A DNA stretch of 64,000 nucleotides from Candidatus Scybalocola faecavium (GTDB lineage: Bacteria > Bacillota > Clostridia > Lachnospirales > Lachnospiraceae), in assembly GCA_018713145.1 (NCBI GenBank), contig DVFP01000028.1, forward strand, positions 46,688 through 110,687, read 5' to 3'. Below the pieces are notes generated by a model. That model made no database searches, was not told the origin of the DNA, and saw nothing but the letters and a program-made list of their open reading frames with translations. The position numbers and the translations under genes are program-made. Positions 1-8,501 of the stretch are shown here, one piece after another (position 1 is the first letter of the stretch; each line of letters opens with the position of its first letter).

Positions 1-730
1 TAAAAGAAAGATATATTGTAAATCCATCGTCCACCTGGTCATTTGTTACATGGAGCAGCTTGCAGTATATGTGATCCACCGGTTCAGAGATCATGGCCAG
101 GAGCCTGTCTAAAAGGTGAACGCCCCAGTCCAGCATCATACCTCCGCCATATTGCTTCTTGCTCCTCCAGTCTCCCGGTATTCCCCTTGAGCCGTGAACT
201 CTGCTTTCAATACGAAAAACATTTCCCAGCTGTTTTTCTTCAAAGATTTTCTTAACAATCCGATAGTCTTTATCCCACCGTCTGTTTTGCCTGGGATAGA
301 AAATTTTCCCTGTTCTGGCAGAAACCTCCATGACATCTTTCATATCTTTACTGTTCATCATTACCGGCTTTTCACAAAGAACATGCTTACCGGCCTCCAT
401 GGCCTGTATACTCATATCTTTATGAAGATGGTTTGGGGTTGCGATCAGAACAATATCCACCTTAGGATCTGACAAAATTTCCTCATAGCTGGAAAAGGTG
501 TGAAACCCCCGTTCTCTTGCCCAATCCATCCTTGATTCATCAATATCATAAACTCCGGCCAGTTCAAGCTTTTTACTAATATCTGTATCCTTTTCATAAT
601 CCAGACAAATATTAGGATCCTGATCCGCACTGGTATCCGCTCCCCAGACCGCATTTCCACTGCCGCTTCCTATAGCTATAGCATGTCCGCCGCCCATTCC
701 GCCGCAGCCTACAATAGCAATCCTTTTCAT
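1..730 (-). CDS. Gfo/Idh/MocA-family oxidoreductase, truncated by the window edge
   Basis: The ATG is at 730 and the frame stays open to base 2, so about 243 N-terminal residues are present and the C-terminus lies outside. Residues 8-16 hold the Rossmann motif GCGGMGGGH, and EKP at 120-122 follows GKHVLC, the family signature at the NAD(P)/sugar interface. The family oxidises or reduces sugar hydroxyls. A stretch at about residues 20-55, inserted between the first strand-helix and the second strand, is absent from the two related enzymes at 2167 and 3315. It is the last visible gene of the C-glycoside operon, so a role in the keto-sugar chemistry is inferred. The exact substrate cannot be told. 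Confidence 0.85.
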   Translation of the reverse strand, partial: MKRIAIVGCGGMGGGHAIAIGSGSGNAVWGADTSADQDPNICLDYEKDTDISKKLELAGVYDIDESRMDWARERGFHTFSSYEEILSDPKVDIVLIATPNHLHKDMSIQAMEAGKHVLCEKPVMMNSKDMKDVMEVSARTGKIFYPRQNRRWDKDYRIVKKIFEEKQLGNVFRIESRVHGSRGIPGDWRSKKQYGGGMMLDWGVHLLDRLLAMISEPVDHIYCKLLHVTNDQVDDGFTIYLSF

Positions 731-752
731 TCTCAACCAGCCTCCCTTTCTT

Positions 753-1721
753 TTAAAGCTTTTTCAGGATATTTTTATTTAAGGCAACATAATGGGCCAG
801 CTGCTGGGTACATGGAACATTGGAATAAAAATGATGTCCCTCAAATTCACTGGAAATATATCCGTTATAGCCATACTCTACAAACTTAGAAATCAGTTCC
901 TCATAAGGGATACACGGATCATGTTCATCATTATCCAGATAATAAAACTTTCCATGAATATAGAAAACACAATCCATAAGATCTTTAAATTGTTCAATCT
1001 TTGCGGGATGGTTGAATTTTTCTCTCATTTCCTCAGCGTAATGTTTCTCAATTTCAGAAAAATCACCGTTCATAATCTCATCCAGAGGTACATTTTCATC
1101 ATGCATTTTTACAATTTCTTTAAGTTTTTCCGGCCTGCATCCAAACTCAACCGCCTGTCTCAGATAAAGCTCATGAGGATGATACTGGAAGATGGAAAAA
1201 TCAGGAACAAATCCTAAATATCCTTTTCCCTCATTTTTCATGATCTTAAAATATTCCTGCCAAACAGGGACTTCAGGATGATGAGGCCAGTGCATTTCAA
1301 TAGTAAGCTTCATATCCAGGGCTTTGCAGTAAGGGATCATTTTCCGGAAAATTTCCGGAGAAATGGCATGCTGGGTACGTACCATAGGAAAGCCTGCTTT
1401 CTTTGCATAGATCAAATCATTCAGCGTGCACTGGATAATCTCTGCTTCTGTCAGATCCCGGTCTGTTCTTGTTCCCATATCAATATATGCAGACCAGCAA
1501 ACCGGTTCAAGCTCATATTTTGCAAGAAGGCCTTTAAAATTATACAGCCACTCATCCGTTGGGAACGGATAATCCGGAACCATCTGTGCTGCCACAATCT
1601 CTACACCGGTGTAGCCCATGTCATGGACTGCCTTCAGACAGCCCTCCAGGTCCAAAACGCCATGGATAAATTCCGTAGATAAACTGTATAAGGTCACACC
1701 GATTCTAATATCATTTTTCAT
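753..1721 (-). CDS. C-glycoside deglycosidase alpha subunit (TIM-barrel, sugar phosphate isomerase/epimerase-like)
   Basis: A 322-residue AP-endonuclease-2-type TIM barrel. The expected divalent-metal quartet is visible as Glu142 (in TIEMHW), Asp174 (FVPDF), His256 (YIHGK) and Glu292 (SEFEGHH). The gene lies 14 bases downstream of the DUF6379 beta-subunit gene. That pair is the hallmark of DgpB/DgpC, CarB/CarC and DfgA/DfgB complexes, which cleave the C-C bond of 3-oxo aryl C-glucosides. I infer the same reaction: release of a free aglycone and an anhydro-keto sugar. AAGGAGGA precedes the ATG with good spacing. A plain sugar isomerase is the alternative, but the adjacent beta subunit argues against it. 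Confidence 0.8.
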   Translation of the reverse strand: MKNDIRIGVTLYSLSTEFIHGVLDLEGCLKAVHDMGYTGVEIVAAQMVPDYPFPTDEWLYNFKGLLAKYELEPVCWSAYIDMGTRTDRDLTEAEIIQCTLNDLIYAKKAGFPMVRTQHAISPEIFRKMIPYCKALDMKLTIEMHWPHHPEVPVWQEYFKIMKNEGKGYLGFVPDFSIFQYHPHELYLRQAVEFGCRPEKLKEIVKMHDENVPLDEIMNGDFSEIEKHYAEEMREKFNHPAKIEQFKDLMDCVFYIHGKFYYLDNDEHDPCIPYEELISKFVEYGYNGYISSEFEGHHFYSNVPCTQQLAHYVALNKNILKKL

Positions 1722-1735
1722 CTTTATTGTCCTCC

Positions 1736-2152
1736 TTAAACAGCCATGATTTCTTTTGTACGGTCACTAATCAGGGTAAGATATTGTCCAAAGTATCCTG
1801 TATAGGGTACACGATGTTTCATATAAACTCTTAACTGGTGCTTGCCCTTGCTGATGCCTCCCATTTGAATGACCCGGATTCTGGCCGGCTTCATTACATA
1901 CCAGTATTCTCTGAACAGCTCCGGCAGCTCCTCCATGGTAAACTCTTTTCCATTCAGGCAGAAATACACATAAGTGTTATCCAGCTCTTTTCCGTCAATT
2001 TCAAATTTCAGCTCTTCAATATTGCTCACATAGCAGCCTCTGTAAGACGGATAACGGATCTCAAATTCATATCCTGTAATGACTCCATTAACAATCTCAA
2101 TTTTTATGGGCTTGTCACAGATCATAATCTCATTATAAGCAACAAAATCCAT
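1736..2152 (-). CDS. C-glycoside deglycosidase beta subunit (DUF6379)
   Basis: A 138-residue all-beta protein that I recognise as the DUF6379 / C-glycoside deglycosidase beta-subunit family. It has the family's N-terminal block (IEIVNGVITGYEFEIRYPSY), a central strand with an inserted helix (LPELFREYW) and the C-terminal pattern KHQLRVYMKHRVPYTGYF. In characterised complexes the beta subunit packs on the TIM-barrel alpha subunit and helps close the active site; it is not an enzyme alone. It sits between an upstream oxidoreductase gene (15-base gap) and the alpha-subunit gene (14-base gap), so the three are surely co-transcribed. The length matches the family. Confidence 0.8.
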   Translation of the reverse strand: MDFVAYNEIMICDKPIKIEIVNGVITGYEFEIRYPSYRGCYVSNIEELKFEIDGKELDNTYVYFCLNGKEFTMEELPELFREYWYVMKPARIRVIQMGGISKGKHQLRVYMKHRVPYTGYFGQYLTLISDRTKEIMAV

Positions 2153-2166
2153 AATTCACTCCCCCA

Positions 2167-3282
2167 TCAATCTTCAAGAAAAATTTCTTTACCTGTTTCA
2201 GCAGATTTGTAAATTGCTTCCAGAATCTGTGTAACAATAAACGCCTGCTCCGGTTTTACCAAAGGCTCTGTGTCATTGATGATGGCATTCAGCCACTGTC
2301 TTGCCTCAATATGCCCCGGCTCTCCATGCGTCCCTTCAAAATATGCAACATTACCCGCTGGAGAAAGGCGCTCCTCTGTGAGTTCACCATGATGTCCCCG
2401 GTTAAAGATCAGTTCATCTACCGGATAGCTCATACCGGAATGAACCTCTGCCCCAGCTAAAGTACCGCACAGAGTTGTGGATGCCTCTCTGGAATCCAGC
2501 ATATTTAAAGCCCATGATGCTTCCAGATTGATCAATGATCCATCCTCCATCTTTATAAAGCCCATAGCAGAATCTTCTACTTCATATGTATCCGGATCCC
2601 AAGGTCCAAACATATTTCCCTCTGTTGCCTGAGGAAGATGTCCCAGCTTATAAAATACCTGTCCGGATACACTCTTGGGCTTATAATTATCCATACACCA
2701 CAGTGTAATATCCAGAGCGTGTGTTCCTATATCAATCAGAGGACCGCCTCCCTGCTTGGATTTATCCGGAAAAACCCCCCATGTTGGCACTGCCCGGCGG
2801 CGAACTGCATGAGCTTTCCCATAATAAATCTCACCTAATTCACCAGCTTCGCAGCTTTTCTTAAGCATCTGGATTTCCGGACGGAAACGATTCTGATAAC
2901 CGATAGTAAATTTCCTGCCGGATTTTTTCCATGCATCAATCATCTTTCTTGCATCTGCTGTACAGTGTGCCATAGGCTTTTCACACAGAACATTTTTACC
3001 AGCTTCAAAAGCAGCCACTGTAATCTCACAGTGAGCCACATTGGGGGTAAGGACATGAACCACATCAATTTCAGGATCTTTCAGTAATTCCTTATAATCT
3101 GTATAAACCTTCGCATTCTCTGTGCCATACTCTTTGGCTGCTTTTGCGGCTCTTTCTTCGATCAGATCGCAAAATGCAACCATTTCACAAAGATCATTGC
3201 AGTCCTTTAACGCAGGCATATGTTTATTGTTGGCAATACCGCCGCATCCGATAAGTCCTACCTGTAATTTTCCGTTTTTCAT
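2167..3282 (-). CDS. Gfo/Idh/MocA-family oxidoreductase
   Basis: A full-length enzyme of 371 residues. GLIGCGGIANNKH at the N-terminus is the NAD(P)-binding turn, GKNVLCEKPMA near residue 97 is the family signature, and the GGGPLIDIGTHALDITLW block near residue 175 supplies the conserved Asp and His of the active site. It is a paralogue of the gene at 3315, sharing the GKEI ending, LCGT, EASW and KPEQA motifs, and probably arose by tandem duplication. In known C-glycoside pathways an enzyme of this family first oxidises the glucose C3 hydroxyl, making the substrate for the deglycosidase. Either paralogue could do that, or could re-reduce the released keto sugar. Confidence 0.85.
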   Translation of the reverse strand: MKNGKLQVGLIGCGGIANNKHMPALKDCNDLCEMVAFCDLIEERAAKAAKEYGTENAKVYTDYKELLKDPEIDVVHVLTPNVAHCEITVAAFEAGKNVLCEKPMAHCTADARKMIDAWKKSGRKFTIGYQNRFRPEIQMLKKSCEAGELGEIYYGKAHAVRRRAVPTWGVFPDKSKQGGGPLIDIGTHALDITLWCMDNYKPKSVSGQVFYKLGHLPQATEGNMFGPWDPDTYEVEDSAMGFIKMEDGSLINLEASWALNMLDSREASTTLCGTLAGAEVHSGMSYPVDELIFNRGHHGELTEERLSPAGNVAYFEGTHGEPGHIEARQWLNAIINDTEPLVKPEQAFIVTQILEAIYKSAETGKEIFLED

Positions 3283-3314
3283 TTTGATTTCCTCCTTATG
3301 TCCAGCATCTGAAA

Positions 3315-4391
3315 TTATTCAAAAACGATTTCTTTTCCTGTTTTGGCAGATTGGTAAACAGCTTCAATGATCTGAGTAACAACCATAGCCTGCTCCGGCT
3401 TAATAAACACTTCCGTATCATTCCGGATCGCATCTACAAAACGGCGGATTTCCTCTTTACCAGGAGCTTCCGATTTAATGGAAAATGGAGGCATCGGATC
3501 GCTTGTATCAATACACTGTACATAAGGCTTGTTATGAGCCATACCATTGACTCTGACCTGATGCTCGCCGACCATATCCAGCCCGGCTTTTGTTCCGCAA
3601 AGGGTTGTTTTCATATCTTCACCCAGCATATTTAAACGCCATGAAGCTTCAATAAAAATAGTAGCTCCATTTTTCATAGTCACCAGGGCAAAACCGCTGT
3701 CTTCAACTTTAAAGTCTTTTTCATCCCAGCCGCCCCAGATACATCCTTCCGGATTGTCCTTCATCTTATCATAAAGGTTTGCACGGACACTTTTTACATC
3801 GTAGTTATCCATAGCCCATAAAGTCAGATCAAGGGCATGAGGCACCCCGTCAATGAAAACGCCGCCTCCGTTATTGCCGTTTAAGTATTCGCCCCATGCA
3901 GGAACTCCGGCATACCGGGTAGCATTGGCTTTTGCATAATAAATATCTCCCAGTTCGCCTTTTTCGCAGATAGATTTTACCATCAGCGCTTCCGGGCGAT
4001 ACCGCCACTGATAACCGATCGTCAATTTTTTGTTCATCTTTTTGGCAGTAGCGATCATTTTCTCACAGTCGGCCTTGGTGGTTGCCATAGGCTTTTCACA
4101 TAATACATGCTTCCCTGCTTCCAAAGCCGCGCAAGTAATCTGGCAATGAGTTGGATTTGGCGTTGCAATATGGACAATATCAATAGATTCATCTTTTAAC
4201 ATTTCTGTGTAATCGTCATACACCTTAACGCCCTCTAACTGAAACAAAGATACAAATCTCTCCGCTTTACTGATCTCCTTATCGCACAGGGCCACAAGCT
4301 TAACATCCTCTGTGGCCAGAATGGAGGGTACATGCTTATCCTCGCCGATCCATCCGCAACCGATTAATGCTACATTTAAAATATCTTTCAT
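3315..4391 (-). CDS. Gfo/Idh/MocA-family oxidoreductase (paralogue)
   Basis: A 358-residue NAD(P)-dependent sugar dehydrogenase of the Gfo/Idh/MocA family. I place the start at 4391 because AAGGAG lies eight bases before that ATG; the open frame reaches 4415 without a better site. ALIGCGWIGEDKH is the Rossmann turn, GKHVLCEKPMATT the signature, and GGGVFIDGVPHALDLTLW carries the active-site Asp/His pair. It resembles the product at 2167 along its whole length. Two neighbouring paralogues suggest one enzyme oxidises the glycoside and the other processes the liberated sugar, but the sequence does not say which. Confidence 0.85.
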   Translation of the reverse strand: MKDILNVALIGCGWIGEDKHVPSILATEDVKLVALCDKEISKAERFVSLFQLEGVKVYDDYTEMLKDESIDIVHIATPNPTHCQITCAALEAGKHVLCEKPMATTKADCEKMIATAKKMNKKLTIGYQWRYRPEALMVKSICEKGELGDIYYAKANATRYAGVPAWGEYLNGNNGGGVFIDGVPHALDLTLWAMDNYDVKSVRANLYDKMKDNPEGCIWGGWDEKDFKVEDSGFALVTMKNGATIFIEASWRLNMLGEDMKTTLCGTKAGLDMVGEHQVRVNGMAHNKPYVQCIDTSDPMPPFSIKSEAPGKEEIRRFVDAIRNDTEVFIKPEQAMVVTQIIEAVYQSAKTGKEIVFE

Positions 4392-4421
4392 CCTATTTTC
4401 TCCTTTACATATCACTTCAAA

Positions 4422-5216
4422 TTATGAGATCCTCAGTTTTTCCTCCCGGTACAAATCCGGCAAAAGACTGCTTAAATATTCCATTTCCAGACAATTATGT
4501 TCAAACATTCCCCGAAGTTCTTCTTCTCTTACAGACTGTCCTGGAGCCAACATTTTTATGATTCTTCCGCCCATTAAGGTATATCCTTTCCAGAAGCGGC
4601 TCCGCATCACGATTCCTCTCCCATTAGGGTGCGGATAAATAAAATGTACGACAATTGTACTCATAGGTACATCCACTTCCCCGGCGTCTCTTGGTTTAGA
4701 AAGAGCTGTTCCTCCATCCGCCTGCAAAAGTCCGTATTTTTTCATTTCATCTGGTGATAATCCAAATTCTTCCGGATGATCCCTAACAGGAACCGCAAAA
4801 TAAATCTCTTCAATCTTTCCCCCGATTTCTTCAGAAGAATATGTAAAAAAGCATGACAGATGCTTATGGGGGCACCAGATCTTATATCGGCTTGTACTGT
4901 CTCCCTGAAGCCTCCACTCATTCCACCACTGGTACATCTCAAAGGAAACTTCCGGCAGTTCATGATATGCCGCAATATACCCGGTGCCATCCTTTAACCG
5001 GATATACCCGTTTTCACAGGTAATCCGCTCCGGATGAAGCACATCTGTAATATTATCTGCCAGGATCACATCCGATTCTTTCATCTTACTCCCATAGTCT
5101 AAAATATCCTGCTGTTCTTTTGGAAGTACCGGGAAAGGCCGGTTGTAATATTTAGCATAAGGCTGCTTTTGCTCTTCTGGAGAAAGCGCCGCATATTTTT
5201 CATAAAGCTGCTCCAC
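4422..5216 (-). CDS. DAPG/phloretin hydrolase-family protein (putative C-C hydrolase of an aryl ketone)
   Basis: A 264-residue protein starting at GTG (5216) behind an AGGTGATC site. I recognise the PhlG / phloretin hydrolase fold from a tryptophan pair followed by a YKIW.P..H strand (residues 95-119, His117/His119) and the terminal HNCLE motif (His240, Glu244). The HxxxE spacing matches His270/Glu274, zinc ligands in Pseudomonas PhlG. Family members break a C-C bond between a phloroglucinol ring and a carbonyl, for example phloretin to phloroglucinol plus hydroxyphenylpropionate. Placed inside a C-glycoside operon, it probably acts on the released aglycone. It is shorter than the known enzymes, mainly at the N-terminus. 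The exact substrate is inference. Confidence 0.7.
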   Translation of the reverse strand: MEQLYEKYAALSPEEQKQPYAKYYNRPFPVLPKEQQDILDYGSKMKESDVILADNITDVLHPERITCENGYIRLKDGTGYIAAYHELPEVSFEMYQWWNEWRLQGDSTSRYKIWCPHKHLSCFFTYSSEEIGGKIEEIYFAVPVRDHPEEFGLSPDEMKKYGLLQADGGTALSKPRDAGEVDVPMSTIVVHFIYPHPNGRGIVMRSRFWKGYTLMGGRIIKMLAPGQSVREEELRGMFEHNCLEMEYLSSLLPDLYREEKLRIS

Positions 5217-5236
5217 TTAAGATCACCTCACAAATT

Positions 5237-5995
5237 TTAAACAAACAGCGCCTGAGCCGCTTTAAGTCCTTCTTCTTTCGGCTTATGGGTGAAATATTCT
5301 AATCCGATATATTCCTCATAGCCCATTTCTTTCAGCGCTTCAAAAATATGTTTATAATCCAACTCACCGGTTGTAATCTCATGTCTTCCCGGGCATCCGG
5401 CCACATGAATATGACCAATCTGATCCAAATGCTTTTTAATACTTTCAATAATAAAACCATTGGAAATCTGCTGATGATAAATATCAAACAGAATCTTTAC
5501 ATTGGGCTCATGAATTTGCAGGATCACATCAAAAGATTCTTCTGTATCCCAAAGATTATAGCCCTGATGATCCACTTTAATATTCAACGGTTCAATGATG
5601 ATCATCATATCTTCTGCCGCTGCCAAAGGCGCCGCTTTTTTCACTGTGTCCATAAAAATCTTCCGATGCTCTTCATGGGAAATCTCAGGAACTTCCCAGC
5701 CAGCCTGAACAATTATTTTTCGGCATCCGAGACGTTTTGCCGCCTCAACGCTGTCCTTAAAATCCTTTAAATAATCTTCCTGATGGGCCGGATCCCCTGT
5801 GCTGTATACAAACTTAGCGCAGATGGCCACACAGTCCATATGCAATTCTTCCTGCTTTTTTCGGATGGCATCCAAATCTTTATCCCACCAAGTCCAAAAT
5901 TCATAGGAGGAAAATCCAAGTTCATAAAGCTTATCCATAGCGGTAAGTATATCCATTCCTTCAAAAACCGCATCTGTGCAAACATCGTATTTCAT
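5237..5995 (-). CDS. TIM-barrel sugar isomerase/epimerase (hydroxypyruvate isomerase-like)
   Basis: A 252-residue AP-endonuclease-2-like TIM barrel. The metal-binding residues expected for the sugar isomerase/epimerase group are visible: Glu135 (IIEPLN), Asp171 (LFDIYH), His197 (HIHVAG) and Glu233 (GLEYF). It is smaller than the deglycosidase alpha subunit at 753 and has no beta partner of its own, so I read it as a separate isomerase or epimerase. It lies between the transporter genes and the C-C hydrolase gene. A natural role would be isomerising the anhydro- or keto-sugar left after deglycosylation; the product cannot be named from sequence. Confidence 0.75.
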   Translation of the reverse strand: MKYDVCTDAVFEGMDILTAMDKLYELGFSSYEFWTWWDKDLDAIRKKQEELHMDCVAICAKFVYSTGDPAHQEDYLKDFKDSVEAAKRLGCRKIIVQAGWEVPEISHEEHRKIFMDTVKKAAPLAAAEDMMIIIEPLNIKVDHQGYNLWDTEESFDVILQIHEPNVKILFDIYHQQISNGFIIESIKKHLDQIGHIHVAGCPGRHEITTGELDYKHIFEALKEMGYEEYIGLEYFTHKPKEEGLKAAQALFV

Positions 5996-6009
5996 ATCTA
6001 TATCCTTTC

Positions 6010-6972
6010 TCAGGCAGCAGTATCTGCTCCCTCATATGCCTTTTTAATACTTTTTTTCGTATTTCTTTCAATGGCCAATCGTGTAATAAACAGGGCCAGA
6101 ATCAGAACGATGCCACGGATCATCTGATTGAAATTAGAAGTGCCTCCCAGGAAGGTTAATCCGTTGTCCAGCACAAAGTAAGTCAAAACGCCGATCAGCA
6201 TCTTATATACCGCGGTCCCGGAGCCACCGGCCACAGGAATACTGGCTAAAAACATACACAGCATTACCCGCATTTCCATGCCGCTGCCCATGGTATTGGA
6301 CGCGCCGCCCAGACGGACCATAACAAAGACGCCTGCAATGCCAGCTAAAATACCGGAAAGGGTAAATGCCCATATTTTTGTTTTTAATACAGACACGCCG
6401 GTATACTCGATCGCCTGCTCATTTTCACCAATAGCTCTTGTATATTTTCCAAACGGTGTAAAACGGAAAATGTAAGCAAATACCGCAAGAACAACAATTA
6501 AAATAGGAATCTTTACGCCCAGTCCGTCAAAAAGAGACATGACGTCATTGCAGTGATATACCTTAGCCTGAAGCCACCAGCTTACAACAGCCCGGACAGC
6601 CAAAAGCATAGCCAAAGTACACATAAAGGATGGAACTTTAAACTTAGCAACAACAACACCATTGACCAGCCCTACTGCGGCTCCGAAAAGGATCGCTACC
6701 GGAAACATGGCCCACACGCCAATATTTAAAGCTGCCCATGCGCCGGCAGTTCCCGCAAGGCCGATCACAGAACCGCAGGTAATATCCGTACCGCCCATGG
6801 CTACTACAAAGATCATGCCCATGCCCGCTAAAAAGTAGGGTACCGACTGATTGACAATATTCATCAGATTGTTCGCTGAGAAAATCTGTCCTCTGGTAAG
6901 TATACCGAAAAGGATCGTAATAAACAGGAAAATGATCACTGGCATAACAGAACCAACATTTATCTTTTTCAT
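6010..6972 (-). CDS. Sugar ABC transporter permease (RbsC-type)
   Basis: A 320-residue inner-membrane permease of the BPD_transp_2 / RbsC family, with about eight to ten hydrophobic segments and the typical early motif GMGMIFVVAMGGTDITCGSVIGLAG. Its start codon overlaps the stop of the ATPase gene (TGATG at 6970-6974), which suggests translational coupling. The carboxy end is basic and cytoplasmic. A second, only distantly similar permease lies at 8502, so the transport channel is probably a heterodimer. In context it imports an intact glycoside or its sugar. Confidence 0.88.
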   Translation of the reverse strand: MKKINVGSVMPVIIFLFITILFGILTRGQIFSANNLMNIVNQSVPYFLAGMGMIFVVAMGGTDITCGSVIGLAGTAGAWAALNIGVWAMFPVAILFGAAVGLVNGVVVAKFKVPSFMCTLAMLLAVRAVVSWWLQAKVYHCNDVMSLFDGLGVKIPILIVVLAVFAYIFRFTPFGKYTRAIGENEQAIEYTGVSVLKTKIWAFTLSGILAGIAGVFVMVRLGGASNTMGSGMEMRVMLCMFLASIPVAGGSGTAVYKMLIGVLTYFVLDNGLTFLGGTSNFNQMIRGIVLILALFITRLAIERNTKKSIKKAYEGADTAA

Positions 6973-8483
6973 CAGATCATCACCTCCATGATTTTTTCTG
7001 TAGTAAAGCCATCGGTTCTGCTTAAAACAGACGCGATCTTTCCGTCTTTCATAACAAGCAGCCGGTCTGACATACCCATAACTTCCGGAAGCTCATCGGA
7101 AATCAGCAAAATTGCTCTTTTCTTCTCCTTTGCTTCATTTTCCAGGACTTGATAAATATAGGATTTAACGCCTACATCCACACCGCGTGTCGGGCAGTCA
7201 AGAATAATAAAATCCAGTGATTTTAACAGCCATCGGCTCAAATTCACTTTTTGTTTATTTCCTCCGGACATACTGTTAACCGGAGCATCAATCGATTCAC
7301 ACTTAATTTCAAAAGCTTCCTTGGCGTTTTGAGCCATTTTCCTCTCTCTTTTTGGATTTACAAAACCTAATGGACCGGCCAGCATTTTTAATGAAGGCAC
7401 CTGGAGATTTAAGGCCACCGATGCCTGCAGCATCAATCCCTCAGAATCCCGGTCTTTAGAAAGATAAGCACCATGGTTATTTATCAGATCTCTGGATTTT
7501 TTTACCACCTTTTCACCTTTTGATGTATGAATAACAATCTGGCCTTTCCGTATCTTTTCTTTAGCAAATAATGTGCGTCCCAAATCGTGGATACCGCCGT
7601 CAGACAATCCGCATACTCCAAGGATCTCCCCGGCATGAAGCTCAAAAGAAACATCTTTTAATTTATCGGTACACAAATCTTTTACAGAAAGAACAACCTT
7701 TTCATCATGGCTTTCCTCCTGATCCTCCCGGTAATAGTGCTGATTCATTTCTCTGCCGATCATCAGCCGCTTCATTTCATCCAAATCAAAATCTTTATGC
7801 TGGATTGTCTTAATCACATGTCCGTCTCTAAGAACGGTAATACTGTCACAAAGCTCTAACGTCTCCTCCAAGTCGTGGGAGATCATTACGATGGAATGGC
7901 CAGCTTTGACAAAATCATCCATGATTTTATATAAGATTGATCGGTTATCATGAGATAAAGCCTGAGTCACTTCATCTAAAACAAGGATTTCCGGATCCTG
8001 AATCAAAGCTTTCGTCAGCTCCACTAATTTTCTTTGCTCAATGGAAAGATCCTGAGCAAGGGCATTTAAGGGAATATTTCCAAAACCATACCGTTTCAGG
8101 GATTCCTCCGCAGCTTTATTCATGGCCTTTGTATCCAAAAATCCGCCGTGAGTATACGGCTGAGTGTGGCCCATAAACATATTGATAGCCACAGGAAGAG
8201 TTCCTAAAACGCCCAGCTCCTGCACCACCATGGCAACTCTTTTCTGATTCGCCTCAAGAGGACTTTTAGGGGCATATTCTTCCCCGTTTAAATACATCTT
8301 TCCGCTGGTAGGCGTAAGGATACCGCAAAGCTGAGATGTAAATGTAGATTTTCCAGAGCCGTTTTCTCCGATCAGCCCACGTATCTCTCCGCGGCGCAGT
8401 TGAAAGTCAATATCACAATTTGCGTGAGTCACGCCAAACCATTTATTAATTTTTTCAGTTTTTAAAATAATATCTTCTGTCAT
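6972..8483 (-). CDS. Sugar ABC transporter ATP-binding protein, two NBDs (RbsA/MglA-type)
   Basis: A 503-residue duplicated ATPase. The first domain has an intact Walker A (GENGSGKST, about residue 39), the signature QDLSIEQRK and Walker B ILVLDEVTQAL. In the second domain the Walker A region is replaced by GLSDGGIHDLG, while the signature SGGNKQKV and DCPTRGVDVG remain. That one-active, one-degenerate layout is typical of RbsA and MglA. The domain pair energises import through the permeases at 6010 and 8502. Note that the first-domain signature is LSIEQ rather than LSxGQ, also common in this family. Confidence 0.92.
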   Translation of the reverse strand: MTEDIILKTEKINKWFGVTHANCDIDFQLRRGEIRGLIGENGSGKSTFTSQLCGILTPTSGKMYLNGEEYAPKSPLEANQKRVAMVVQELGVLGTLPVAINMFMGHTQPYTHGGFLDTKAMNKAAEESLKRYGFGNIPLNALAQDLSIEQRKLVELTKALIQDPEILVLDEVTQALSHDNRSILYKIMDDFVKAGHSIVMISHDLEETLELCDSITVLRDGHVIKTIQHKDFDLDEMKRLMIGREMNQHYYREDQEESHDEKVVLSVKDLCTDKLKDVSFELHAGEILGVCGLSDGGIHDLGRTLFAKEKIRKGQIVIHTSKGEKVVKKSRDLINNHGAYLSKDRDSEGLMLQASVALNLQVPSLKMLAGPLGFVNPKRERKMAQNAKEAFEIKCESIDAPVNSMSGGNKQKVNLSRWLLKSLDFIILDCPTRGVDVGVKSYIYQVLENEAKEKKRAILLISDELPEVMGMSDRLLVMKDGKIASVLSRTDGFTTEKIMEVMI

Positions 8484-8501
8484 TATGGGATACTCCTTTC
8501 A

